The notes beneath the pieces are model-generated. The model was given only the letters and a program-made list of their open reading frames with translations. It did no database searches and was not told the DNA's origin. Position numbers and translations under genes: made by a program. A stretch of 64,000 nucleotides of DNA from Oligoflexus sp. (GTDB lineage: Bacteria; Bdellovibrionota_B; Oligoflexia; Oligoflexales; Oligoflexaceae): contig JACMOC010000017.1 in assembly GCA_014378195.1 (NCBI GenBank), positions 124,001 through 188,000 on the forward strand, given 5' to 3'. Of the stretch, positions 53,016 to 61,475 are shown piece after piece; position 1 is the stretch's first letter, and the number at the start of each line of letters is the position of its first letter.

Positions 53016-53792
53016 GTGGACCGACCTGATGTTATGCTCCAGACCGAACTTGCACCGATTGAAGGTGTCTTGATTCAAGCGCCCGATTTGGGGCACTGCA
53101 CTGAGCAGCTCAGTAGAGAACTCGCTCCCTATAATCTTACATTCCCGACTGAGATTCGAAGACTCATTGATAGAGGGAGTCAGGCGTCGTCCGTGCAACG
53201 CCTCGCCAAAAGACTGCTTGATATCACGGGTGCGTTGATTGGCCTTATACTTTTGTCCCCCGTTTTTGTCGCCCTTGGTCTGCTCATCAGACTCGATTCA
53301 AACGGTCCGGTTTTTTACAGTCAGACGCGCGTCGGTCGCAATGGTCGCCTTTTCAAGTTCTATAAGTTTCGCAGCATGGTTATCGATGCCGACGCCCTTA
53401 AAGCCCAACTTATGTCTCAGAATGAGGTCGACGGTCCGGCCTTTAAAATGAAAGCTGACCCGCGTGTGACACGTCTAGGTCTATTTATCCGCAAGTCCAG
53501 TTTTGATGAACTTCCCCAACTCTGGAATGTTATTAAGGGTGATATGAGCCTCGTCGGCCCTCGGCCTGCAATCCCCGAAGAGGTATCGCAATGGGAAGCC
53601 TGGCAGTTTCAGAGACTGTCCGTAGAACAAGGCTGTACATGCATATGGCAAGTTTCGGGACGCAGCGACACCAACTTTCAACAATGGATGCGCATGGACC
53701 TCGAATATGTACGGACGTGGTCTATCGCTCTCGACATTGCACTCATAGTGAGAACCATCCTCGTTATGCTCACCGGTCGCGGTGCATACTAA
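53016..53792 (+). CDS. Polyprenyl-phosphate sugar-1-phosphate transferase
   Basis: 258 residues from a GTG at 53016 with GAGG six bases upstream. The first 60 residues have no known domain. Then a basic stretch leads to one membrane-embedded helix (about 70-92, [25 protein letters not shown]), as in monotopic phosphoglycosyl transferases. Signatures: [56 protein letters not shown] with the catalytic Asp-Glu pair, and [12 protein letters not shown]. It starts a glycan repeat unit by moving a sugar phosphate to undecaprenyl phosphate. No glycosyltransferases are adjacent, so it stands outside a polysaccharide cluster. Confidence 0.9.
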   Translation: MDRPDVMLQTELAPIEGVLIQAPDLGHCTEQLSRELAPYNLTFPTEIRRLIDRGSQASSVQRLAKRLLDITGALIGLILLSPVFVALGLLIRLDSNGPVFYSQTRVGRNGRLFKFYKFRSMVIDADALKAQLMSQNEVDGPAFKMKADPRVTRLGLFIRKSSFDELPQLWNVIKGDMSLVGPRPAIPEEVSQWEAWQFQRLSVEQGCTCIWQVSGRSDTNFQQWMRMDLEYVRTWSIALDIALIVRTILVMLTGRGAY

Positions 53793-53957
53793 CGCCTGTT
53801 TTAAAGCTCGTAGAACTTATGAAAAATGCCTCTGTCCGCCGTCTGGCCTTTGCGACAAAGAGCTTTATGAAAAAATAAGAATTTTCTCCATTGTCCTAGG
53901 CGTCAACTTTTTCTAATATCTATTAAGTCTGGGATAACGTTCTGGAGGGAATATAGT

Positions 53958-54086
53958 ATGCTAGAAAGACTAAAGCGCTTTCTTGGGATTCGAAGTGAAG
54001 AGAAAAGTCTTTCGCAGAAACTCTTGGCGAATGTATTGATGCCGAGTAACCATAAGGACTATTTCCGTGCAACTCACGGCAAATAA
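53958..54086 (+). CDS. 42-residue leader-like ORF
   Basis: An ATG at 53958 with a strong TGGAGGGA eight bases upstream opens a 42-codon frame ending in TAA at 54084. The peptide is basic and helical (MLERLKRFLGIRSEE, then KLLANVLMPS) with no membrane segment. Its last 20 bases overlap the start of the lectin lipoprotein gene in another frame, and an intrinsic terminator begins 16 bases after its stop. It may be a small protein or a leader peptide that controls the lectin gene. Confidence 0.6.
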   Translation: MLERLKRFLGIRSEEKSLSQKLLANVLMPSNHKDYFRATHGK

Positions 54087-54774
54087 CAAGTCTGATGACC
54101 GAGGCCCCAGCCATTGGGGTCTTTTTTTATTGCCTCAATTCCTTGCTTTTATCGTTTTTTCCAACTCGGGCTGCGCCCTCTTTGAGGCCTACAAAACGCC
54201 TGCCCATGCAAATCTACCCGAAGCGATAGGTGAACATCGCGAGCCCCTGTCTGACTTGGCGGAGGCAGGCCTCGCAACAAATCCAGGCACTGAACCGAAA
54301 GTCGAGGACGATTCGCCGGCGGTCGTTCGGACTGGATCCTATAGCCTCAAAAACTTGATGAGCGGCCTTTGCCTGGCCTTTCCTGATTCGGGGCAAACCG
54401 ATGACCCCCCCATTCAGGAGCGGTGCCGGGGGAGCGATTCGCAGATCTTTGTAGTGAAGCGAGAAGGACGAGGGAACAGCTACACACTCCGGAACAAACT
54501 TTCTGACAAAGTTCTTGAAGTGAGGGCACGCTCTGCGAGCAATGGAGCCCAGCTTTGGCAAACAGTTGACAATCAGGGCGATGCGCAGCGATTTGGATTC
54601 GATCGCAAGGCGTCCGGACAATTTACCATACGTTCTTTATCATCGGGTAAGGTCTTGGAAGCGACGGACAATGACGAAGACGAAGGTGTGGTGATTCGCC
54701 AGTGGGACTACGAAGGGCACACCCATCAAGTGTGGGCTCTCACAGAAGTGGGTTCGATAACGCCACTTCGCTAA
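54067..54774 (+). CDS. Ricin-type beta-trefoil lectin lipoprotein
   Basis: 235 residues from a GTG at 54067, with AAGGA eight bases upstream. The hydrophobic signal (about 18-35, GLFLLPQFLAFIVFSNSGC) ends in a lipobox-like SGC. About 92-235 is a ricin-B/CBM13 domain of three repeats with QxF/QxW-type ends (DSQIFVV, AQRFGF, HQVWAL) and a Cys pair in repeat 1. It should bind carbohydrate at the cell surface. The codons for residues 13-19 coincide with an intrinsic terminator (54103-54128). It is convergent with another lectin gene three bases away. Confidence 0.78.
   Translation: MQLTANNKSDDRGPSHWGLFLLPQFLAFIVFSNSGCALFEAYKTPAHANLPEAIGEHREPLSDLAEAGLATNPGTEPKVEDDSPAVVRTGSYSLKNLMSGLCLAFPDSGQTDDPPIQERCRGSDSQIFVVKREGRGNSYTLRNKLSDKVLEVRARSASNGAQLWQTVDNQGDAQRFGFDRKASGQFTIRSLSSGKVLEATDNDEDEGVVIRQWDYEGHTHQVWALTEVGSITPLR
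54103..54128 (+). terminator. Intrinsic terminator inside the lectin signal-peptide codons
   Basis: GGCCCCA (54103-54109) pairs with TGGGGTC (54115-54121) around GCCAT, followed by seven T (54122-54128). It comes 16 bases after the stop of the 42-codon ORF and 36 bases into the lectin gene, an arrangement expected of an attenuator. Confidence 0.8.
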
Positions 54775-54777
54775 GGA

Positions 54778-55716
54778 TCATGGCGTCGCTGACGGAAACA
54801 CTTTTTTACCTACGATCCACTGCTGCGCTGGATCGTGGGCATCACACTTTATGATGCGCGTGATTCCGTTCAGACCTGCCAAACACAGTTCTGTGTTGGC
54901 GACACGGATGGTAGTGCCGAATACTACAAATTGCGGTACCAACGAGTCACTGCAAGGAGCGACTACCGACTGCGAGTCACTTGGCCTAACGACCAAACAA
55001 ACCCCCTTAATCGTAATTTGCCCCCACTCGGTCAGGACAGCCTTTTGGTTGTCACCCCCATTACAGGTATAGCTGAGGAAATCAGTCCCGGCTGTCGTAA
55101 ACCCGCCGCTTAGATCTAGACACACATTGGGGGCATTTTTCAAACGAACAACGCTGTCATCAGGCGCATCAGGAGAAATAACGTTTGAGGTAATCGATAG
55201 CATTCGGGCAATGTCGGTTTTATCAATCGTCATGAGGCTCATTGTCATGTTGCCTGCAAACGACTGGAGATCGGTCGGAGTGTTTGCCTTTAGCAAGTAG
55301 CGAACTTGGTACTTCGAAGGGGGCGGAAGCTCTGCCCAGGTCACCTGAAGGTCGGTGCTTGATACGGCATTCCATTGGTGTGCCTTAGAATCAAGCGAGA
55401 GGTTGATCAGGCTGGCGTCAGTTTTGTGTTTGGCATTGCAAAGTATAGAGGCGCTTGTGGCTTTGCTATCCACGTTATTTTCGCTAATGCAAAATAGAAA
55501 AGCGCCTGTGATAGGCGAGGGGATAGCGATTTTAGGGTCCGGTGTTGGGGGTAAAGGCGCTGCGGCAGGAGCGGGGTTCTGTTCGGCGCTTGCGGCTACT
55601 GCCTCGGAACCACCAGTCTTCGTCGTGACTGGGCCGGTCATTTTGATATTCTTACAGGCCAAGATGTGAAAAATGATGAGTAGTATTAATAAGTTGCTGC
55701 GTGATTGGATCGCCAT
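54778..55716 (-). CDS. Lipoprotein with a ricin-like C-terminal domain
   Basis: 312 residues. Lipobox HILAC puts the lipidated Cys near 21. A Pro/Ala-rich linker (about 45-65) leads to a beta-rich domain (about 70-185) and then to a beta-trefoil-like region (about 190-305) with paired Cys and a repeat-end AQQWIVGKK; APNVCLDLSGGFT and ANTELCLAGLNG are start elements of repeats. It likely binds glycans or host or prey surfaces. The stop is three bases from that of the convergent ricin-type lectin. The two share domain type but not obvious sequence, so recent duplication is unlikely. Confidence 0.7.
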   Translation of the reverse strand: MAIQSRSNLLILLIIFHILACKNIKMTGPVTTKTGGSEAVAASAEQNPAPAAAPLPPTPDPKIAIPSPITGAFLFCISENNVDSKATSASILCNAKHKTDASLINLSLDSKAHQWNAVSSTDLQVTWAELPPPSKYQVRYLLKANTPTDLQSFAGNMTMSLMTIDKTDIARMLSITSNVISPDAPDDSVVRLKNAPNVCLDLSGGFTTAGTDFLSYTCNGGDNQKAVLTEWGQITIKGVCLVVRPSDSQSVVAPCSDSLVPQFVVFGTTIRVANTELCLAGLNGITRIIKCDAHDPAQQWIVGKKVFPSATP

Positions 55717-55827
55717 GCCTTACCCTTCAGCTCACAAAGATTTGACCTCCCTTTATCGGATTAGGTAGACGTAACCCTTAGCTATTTTCAAAATTAAGTC
55801 CTTTAAGTCCACGCTCTATCGGATTCG

Positions 55828-57102
55828 TTAATGGGGAGAGGAATCGTTGAGGAGTCTCCCTCCATAAACCTGGCTTTGGACATAAGTGAGTTTCGCGCGA
55901 TACGTCGCAAGGTCGAGGTTTCGCCTAATGGAAAGTCTTTGGTCAAGTGTTGTGAGCATCTCAAGATTGGTAATAAGACCGCTATTGAATTCAAGCTGTT
56001 GCGCTTTCAGCGTTTTCTCGACGACTTCGAGAGCCGACTTATAGGCTTTAATCTGCTCTATATTATCCGCAAGTTTTCGTTTGGCGAGTGCCAAATCAAG
56101 CTGGCTCTGTCGATCCGCGAGTTGTTTGGCAACCGTTGCTTTGGTTTTTTGAAACGTGGCGGTCGACACTTCCGCATTTATTTCACCCGCGTTGTACAAA
56201 AGCCAGGTCAATCCCACACCAATACCGAAAGCATGTGAGCCCTGATTGGAGGCATCGATATAGCGCCACTGGTGATCAGCGATAAAATCAAACTTTGGGT
56301 TCTCGGCAGCGCGGGTTAGATCGATCGTTGCCGACGCGGCCTCGATACGAGCCGCTGCAGCTTCGACGGTCGGGAGCGTCGCGGGTACATTGGGCAGTAC
56401 GCTGCGCTGCAGTGTCGAGAGGTCCAAAGTATCCGTCAAGTGCAAGGGCAGAGCCAGGCCGGAGAGCCAAGCAATCTGTACTTCGTCAGCATCCAGGTTG
56501 GTCTTGCTGGTCGCAATCAAGCTGCGCGTCAGTGAAATCTGAGTCTTTGCGGACAACACTTCAGCATCACGCGAGCGACCGATGCGTTCCCGTTCGGCGA
56601 GGTCTTTGACACGCTCGTTGTAGAGGTTTAACGTATCTTCAAGATTCACAAGATCCCGAGCTTGCCCGAGATAATCGTAAAAGAGTCCGGCAAGCTGCAC
56701 GTAAAGGTATTGCTGCTGGGTTTTATAGTCCCATTTGCTCGCGGTTATATTTGCATCAGCCGCTTTGATCGCCGCACGCGCTATACCACCATCATAAATA
56801 GGTTGCCGAAATTCGGTGCGTATACCTGGACCGAAGGAATTACTCCAAGGTTCCTTATCGAATTTTGTTACTTGATAAGTAGCATCAGCGCTTAGATTGA
56901 TACGCGGCTTTTGAGTCGTCAGCACACGCTCTCTTTGGCTCTTTGTAATGTCGATATCAATGCCTGCGCTCTGCACAGTTTCGGATTGATTGAGCGCCTG
57001 GCGATAAATCTCATCGAGGCTCATGGCGTTTGCTGCGTAAGGTGCAAATGTAACAGAAAATAACAAGGCTGTTACAAATCGGAAGGTGAACGAACGAAGC
57101 AT
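55828..57102 (-). CDS. TolC-family outer-membrane channel protein
   Basis: 424 residues from the ATG at 57102, with AAGGGA upstream; an ATG eight codons earlier has no site. Signal peptide about 1-23. Two OEP repeats with long coiled-coil helices (LSLDEIYRQALNQSETVQSAGIDIDITKSQRERVLTTQKPRINLSADATYQ-like start, IGVGLTWLLYNAGEINAEV mid-protein) form the beta-barrel and periplasmic tunnel. It normally works with an inner-membrane pump and a membrane-fusion protein for type I secretion or efflux, but neither is in the window. A terminator separates it from kbl-tdh upstream. Confidence 0.9.
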   Translation of the reverse strand: MLRSFTFRFVTALLFSVTFAPYAANAMSLDEIYRQALNQSETVQSAGIDIDITKSQRERVLTTQKPRINLSADATYQVTKFDKEPWSNSFGPGIRTEFRQPIYDGGIARAAIKAADANITASKWDYKTQQQYLYVQLAGLFYDYLGQARDLVNLEDTLNLYNERVKDLAERERIGRSRDAEVLSAKTQISLTRSLIATSKTNLDADEVQIAWLSGLALPLHLTDTLDLSTLQRSVLPNVPATLPTVEAAAARIEAASATIDLTRAAENPKFDFIADHQWRYIDASNQGSHAFGIGVGLTWLLYNAGEINAEVSTATFQKTKATVAKQLADRQSQLDLALAKRKLADNIEQIKAYKSALEVVEKTLKAQQLEFNSGLITNLEMLTTLDQRLSIRRNLDLATYRAKLTYVQSQVYGGRLLNDSSPH

Positions 57103-57200
57103 CGAATTTTCCCTTTTATGGGGCATAACACTCTACAGCCTTGTTTTATCTCAAAGAGGACCGCAAGGGAAAATAGTGAGAAATAATTTATACGAAGATA

Positions 57201-57225
57201 AAAAAAGGCATCCCATCGATGCCTT
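57201..57225 (-). terminator. kbl-tdh operon terminator
   Basis: AAGGCATC and GATGCCTT form an 8-bp stem with a CCATC loop; the A-run on the left is a U-tract on the minus strand. It follows the tdh stop by about 50 bases. Confidence 0.8.
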
Positions 57226-57277
57226 AATATGAGGGAGATCTAAGAGTGTAAACGAACGAATCGTTTCCACTCGTTAG

Positions 57278-58324
57278 TCACTTGGTCCAGTCAAGAATAA
57301 CTTTGCCCGATTTGCCTTCGTTTAGGATCTTAAATCCATCTTCGAATTGTTCGGCAGGAAAGCGGTGGGTAATCACCTTGCTAATGTCGAGACCACTTTG
57401 CAGCATGGCGCTCATTTTGTACCAGGTCTCAAACATTTCCCGGCCGTAAATTCCCTTGATGAAAAGACCCTTGAAAACGACTGCGCTCCAGTCGATGGCA
57501 ACTTCCTCGGCGAAAATACCGAGGAGTGCTACGCGCCCGCCGTGATTCATCGCATCCAGCATCGAGCGGAAGGCTTTCGCATTGCCCGACATTTCAAGAC
57601 CAACATCAAAGCCCTCCACCATTCCGAGATCACGCATAACATCCGCAAGGTTCTCTTTTGCGACATTGACTGCGCGTGTCGCGCCGAGCTGAGTTGCTAG
57701 CTCCAGGCGATATTCATTGACGTCAGTTACCACGACATGACGCGCACCAACGTGTTTGGCTATAGCGGCAGCCATGATACCGATAGGACCAGCGCCTGTG
57801 ATGAGGACGTCTTCGCCTACCATATTAAAAGAGAGTGCGGTGTGCGTGGCATTTCCATAGGGATCAAACATCGATGCGATGTCATCGGGAATGCTATCGG
57901 CGATTTTGAAGGCATTGCCAGCCGGGAGTGAAAGATACTCGGCAAAACAACCCTGACGATTCACTCCGACGCCGATAGTGTTTCGGCATAAGTGCCTTTG
58001 GCCTGCGCGGCAGTTCCGGCAATGACCGCAGGTGATATGGCCTTCACCACTGACCCGATCTCCAATTTTATAACCGGTGACGGACGCGCCGATCTTTTCG
58101 ATCGTTCCAAAAAACTCGTGACCTGTGACCATAGGCACGGGAATGGTTTTCTGAGCCCACTGGTCCCAGTTATAAATATGGAGATCAGTTCCACAGATTG
58201 CGGTTTTTTTCACACGGATTAAAACATCATTCTCGCCGATCTCCGGGATAGGCACTTCTTCCATCCATAGGCCAGGCTTTCGATGACGTTTGACAAGTGC
58301 GCGCATTAATTTTTGCATCTTCAT
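57278..58324 (-). CDS. tdh: L-threonine 3-dehydrogenase
   Basis: 348 residues, zinc-dependent medium-chain dehydrogenase. It oxidises threonine with NAD+ to 2-amino-3-ketobutyrate. Catalytic zinc residues are in [16 protein letters not shown] (about 42) and VTGHEFFG (about 67); the structural zinc has four Cys in [15 protein letters not shown] (about 100-115). NAD binding is in [15 protein letters not shown] (about 175). Sequence is close to Tdh of E. coli throughout. It is the second gene of the kbl-tdh operon; the start has GAGGA. Confidence 0.96.
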   Translation of the reverse strand: MKMQKLMRALVKRHRKPGLWMEEVPIPEIGENDVLIRVKKTAICGTDLHIYNWDQWAQKTIPVPMVTGHEFFGTIEKIGASVTGYKIGDRVSGEGHITCGHCRNCRAGQRHLCRNTIGVGVNRQGCFAEYLSLPAGNAFKIADSIPDDIASMFDPYGNATHTALSFNMVGEDVLITGAGPIGIMAAAIAKHVGARHVVVTDVNEYRLELATQLGATRAVNVAKENLADVMRDLGMVEGFDVGLEMSGNAKAFRSMLDAMNHGGRVALLGIFAEEVAIDWSAVVFKGLFIKGIYGREMFETWYKMSAMLQSGLDISKVITHRFPAEQFEDGFKILNEGKSGKVILDWTK

Positions 58325-58360
58325 TTTCCTCTGCTGCTAAACCGAAGCTTGAGATAGGAT

Positions 58361-59545
58361 TCAAATAATACCCAGATTCTTGCCAACTTTCGTAAATGCG
58401 ACGGCCGCCTGATTGATTTGCTCAGCGGTTAGTTCTGCCGACATTTGCGTGCGGATACGGGCCTTGCCATGAGGCACAACTGGGAATGAAAACCCGATGA
58501 CATAAATGCCTTCATCCACCAAAGCATCGGCCATACGGCTCGCGAGAGCTGCGTCGCCTATCATAACAGGTATGATCGGATGTTCGCCTGGCAAAAGATT
58601 AAAGCCAGAAGCGGTCATCTTCGCACGGAATAACTGTGCGTTTTTATGCAACTGCACCCGCAGCGTATCGGACCGTTCGAGTATCTCCAGGACCTTGATG
58701 CTGCTGGCGGCGATCACAGGCGGAAGGGTGTTGGAGAAAAGATAAGGGCGCGACCGTTGACGCAGCCAGTCGATGATTTCTTTTTTGCCCGACGTATAAC
58801 CGCCCGAAGCACCACCAAGGGCTTTGCCCAGCGTTCCGGTGATGATATCAACGCGACCCATGACACCACAGTGCTCGTGCGTTCCGCGGCCGTTGGCGCC
58901 CATAAATCCCACGGCATGAGAGTCGTCGACCATCACGAGGGCATCATATTTATCAGCAAGATCGCAGATTTCCTTGAGTTTCGCGATGCTACCATCCATC
59001 GAGAAGATGCCGTCGGTCGCAATCAAACGGAACCGGCACTTGGATGCCGTTTTTAGGTGCTCTTCGAGCTCGTTCATGTCGTTGTTGTTATAACGGAACC
59101 GCTGCGCTTTGGAGAGGCGTATGCCATCGATAATACTTGCATGGTTGAGAGAGTCGCTGATGATAGCGTCCTCCGCGCCGAGAAGCGTCTCGAAGAGGCC
59201 GCCGTTGGCATCAAAACAGCTTGAATAGAGGATGGTGTCTTCCATGCCCAAAAACTTCGAAAGTTTGGCTTCGAGTTCTTTATGAACATCCTGGGTGCCG
59301 CAGATGAAACGGACCGAAGCCATTCCAAAACCGTGTTCTGTAAGGGCGGTTTGTGCGGCTTTTACGAGATCAGGGTGGTTCGCCAGACTGAGATAATTAT
59401 TGGCGCAAAGATTGATGAGGTCTTTACCTTCGGCTTTGATTCGCGCCTGTTGCGGCGAGGTGATGACCCGTTCTTTTTTGAAAAGACCTTGGTCCTTGAC
59501 AGCTTTCAGCTCTTGGGCGAGGTGCTGGAAATAATCACTTTTCAT
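58361..59545 (-). CDS. kbl: Glycine C-acetyltransferase (2-amino-3-ketobutyrate CoA ligase)
   Basis: 394 residues, PLP enzyme of the alpha-oxoamine synthase group. It cleaves 2-amino-3-ketobutyrate with CoA to glycine and acetyl-CoA, completing threonine catabolism begun by Tdh. Motifs: [18 protein letters not shown] near 40, [18 protein letters not shown] near 107, [21 protein letters not shown] near 205 and the PLP Lys in [15 protein letters not shown] near 243. It is first in the operon, 36 bases ahead of tdh. Confidence 0.96.
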   Translation of the reverse strand: MKSDYFQHLAQELKAVKDQGLFKKERVITSPQQARIKAEGKDLINLCANNYLSLANHPDLVKAAQTALTEHGFGMASVRFICGTQDVHKELEAKLSKFLGMEDTILYSSCFDANGGLFETLLGAEDAIISDSLNHASIIDGIRLSKAQRFRYNNNDMNELEEHLKTASKCRFRLIATDGIFSMDGSIAKLKEICDLADKYDALVMVDDSHAVGFMGANGRGTHEHCGVMGRVDIITGTLGKALGGASGGYTSGKKEIIDWLRQRSRPYLFSNTLPPVIAASSIKVLEILERSDTLRVQLHKNAQLFRAKMTASGFNLLPGEHPIIPVMIGDAALASRMADALVDEGIYVIGFSFPVVPHGKARIRTQMSAELTAEQINQAAVAFTKVGKNLGII

Positions 59546-59607
59546 AAGATCCCCATAATCTAGGTGTCGGGACCGAAACTATAGAACGTATTGCGGGGTA
59601 TCGACAC

Positions 59608-59633
59608 AAAAAAAAAGACCCGGGGCGGGTCTT
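59608..59633 (-). terminator. rlmM terminator
   Basis: AAGACCC (59615-59621) and GGGTCTT (59627-59633) with a 5-nt loop, and an A-run on the left that is a U-tract on the minus strand. It follows the rlmM stop by eight bases. Confidence 0.85.
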
Positions 59634-59640
59634 CGATAAG

Positions 59641-60729
59641 TTAGCGACGGGCTTTTTTCGGTTTGGGAATCAGGACCAGAGTGACTTCTTCGCGATCGTG
59701 ATAAAGCTGCTTTGCCCTGATTTCAAACTTGTCTTCCGTGAGTCCACTCTGTTCCCAAAAAGCAAGCTGGCAGGCTTCGAGTTCGGCGAACCGCTTTTTC
59801 ATGGGCAGTTTAAGATTGATGACGGCCCAGCTGCAGGTCTGTTCTTTAAACCAGCGAGCGACAAGCTCAATCACACGCTGAGGCTTCTCCACCATATCGC
59901 AGACCAGGAGATCCACGGCAGCTTTGGGCTTGAATTTAAAGGCGTCTTCGCTTTTATGGTCAACCATACCCGTAGCCATCAGGGATTCAGCCATTTTGCC
60001 ATTATCAACGGCCGTTACGAAAAAACTGCGTTCGAGAAGCTGATAGGTCCATCCACCCGGCGAAGCGCCGAGATCAACTGCAGTTCCGCCGCCTTGAAGG
60101 CGGGCCGTACGTTCTTCCTCAGTGAGCAGCGTTACAAACGCCTCGTCCAGTTTAAGAGTCGAGCGGCTCGGCGCATCCTCTGGAAATTTGAGGCGAGGAA
60201 TGCCACTACGCCATGGTGAGCTGCGTTTTTTCCAGCTCAATCCCATAACAGCGTTTCCGTAATCGAGGAAACAAATATGAATCGCAGGGGCATCATGGTT
60301 GCCGCGGTCGAGAGTAAAGCCGTTGCGTTTGAGGGCGTTCCCCATAGCTGGATGGAATTTTTTGCAGAAGTTGGCGAGTGCGCGCCCTTCGTTGGTATCA
60401 GGAAATTCCAAAACCAACTCGCGGAAATTCCGGAATTTGGTAGTCTTTAGGAGAGCTTCCGCAAGCTTCGTTGCGCGGTCACCTTCGGGCAGATCCTTAA
60501 TATAACAGGCTTGCTCGAGAATGTGACGGGTGAAAACGAAGTTGGCGACCTTGGGTATCTCGGCTGCGCGTGGGTTTTCGGGGTCGTAGGGTGTGCCGTG
60601 ATAGCTGACAACACCGTTATCGCCGTGAATTTCGGGATAACCGTCCCAACCGAGTGAAGCAAACTGATCGTGGGCCTCCGCTACGCAATCTTTTTCGAAA
60701 CCAGGACGACAATAGAGTATAAAGCGCAT
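59641..60729 (-). CDS. rlmM: 23S rRNA 2'-O-ribose C2498 methyltransferase RlmM
   Basis: 362 residues. It methylates the ribose of C2498 in the peptidyl-transferase loop with SAM. An N-terminal ferredoxin-like/THUMP region (about 1-170, CRPGFEKDCVAEAHDQF start) precedes the RrmJ-type catalytic domain: AVDLGASPGGWTYQLLE (about 215), the Asp in LLVCDMVEKP (about 275) and the catalytic Lys in AVINLKLPMKKR (about 310). Length matches RlmM. It is divergent from alkB by 107 bases and ends in a strong terminator. Confidence 0.93.
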   Translation of the reverse strand: MRFILYCRPGFEKDCVAEAHDQFASLGWDGYPEIHGDNGVVSYHGTPYDPENPRAAEIPKVANFVFTRHILEQACYIKDLPEGDRATKLAEALLKTTKFRNFRELVLEFPDTNEGRALANFCKKFHPAMGNALKRNGFTLDRGNHDAPAIHICFLDYGNAVMGLSWKKRSSPWRSGIPRLKFPEDAPSRSTLKLDEAFVTLLTEEERTARLQGGGTAVDLGASPGGWTYQLLERSFFVTAVDNGKMAESLMATGMVDHKSEDAFKFKPKAAVDLLVCDMVEKPQRVIELVARWFKEQTCSWAVINLKLPMKKRFAELEACQLAFWEQSGLTEDKFEIRAKQLYHDREEVTLVLIPKPKKARR

Positions 60730-60836
60730 AGGAGAGACCTTTCATCGCATGAACCGAAATGGTACATAATGGATTCCTGCAGTGAATGAAAGGCCGAATA
60801 GCATAAACGCCGGATTTTTGTCGAAAAGGAACCGGG

Positions 60837-61475
60837 ATGGATCCACACCGTCTGCTCGAAAGGCTGCAAAATTCCTCGCCCTTGCGCCCGCCTGAGTGTT
60901 GGGCCCAGGGTGATTCCTGGATGATTTACCAGGAGCAATTCTGGGACAAGTTCGGGGTTATCCATCTCGATAATGTCATGACCTGGCATCAGGATCAGAT
61001 TCGTATGTTTGGACGAAAAATTCCGCTGCCTCGTCTCACGGCTTGGTATGGCGATCCCGACGCGCGTTATGTCTATTCGGGCATAAGTAACGAACCAAAA
61101 GCCTGGATCAGCGAACTCTCAGACCTTAGAGATGTCCTAGAAGCGCGACTCGGCATTCGGTTTAATTCCGTTCTTGCCAATCGATATGCCGACGGCTCGC
61201 AGCACCAGGGCTATCATGCGGATGACGAAAAAGAGCTGGGCGAACGGCCGCTCATCGCCTCCCTATCGTTTGGCGCAGAACGGCGTTTTTTAGTGAAAAA
61301 AAAGACGAGGGGCAGTGAAGAACTATCACAAACGAAGACTTTGGATCTGCGTAATGGCAGCTTACTGCTGATGGGTGGCGATTTTCAAAAAGAGTACGTT
61401 CACGCTATCGCACGGACCAAAAAAAACTGCGAAATGCGAATTAATCTCACATTTCGCCTTATTCACATCTTATGA
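60837..61475 (+). CDS. AlkB-family 2OG/Fe(II) dioxygenase
   Basis: 212 residues, similar in length to ALKBH2/3-type and many bacterial AlkB proteins. It demethylates 1-methyladenine and 3-methylcytosine in DNA or RNA by oxidation. Motifs: FNSVLANRYADGSQHQGYHADDE has the NxYxxG...HxD signature with two iron ligands (about 115-135), LIASLSFGAERRF follows, the third His is in KEYVHAIART (about 188), and the 2OG-binding Arg lies in MRINLTFR. It is divergent from rlmM. The 3' end overlaps the ABC1 kinase gene by 13 bases. Confidence 0.92.
   Translation: MDPHRLLERLQNSSPLRPPECWAQGDSWMIYQEQFWDKFGVIHLDNVMTWHQDQIRMFGRKIPLPRLTAWYGDPDARYVYSGISNEPKAWISELSDLRDVLEARLGIRFNSVLANRYADGSQHQGYHADDEKELGERPLIASLSFGAERRFLVKKKTRGSEELSQTKTLDLRNGSLLLMGGDFQKEYVHAIARTKKNCEMRINLTFRLIHIL

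Noticed and set aside
53819-53878. 19-codon ORF after the sugar transferase
   Set aside because: No ribosome site and no feature beyond a few basic residues; only the ORF at 53958 has a strong start.
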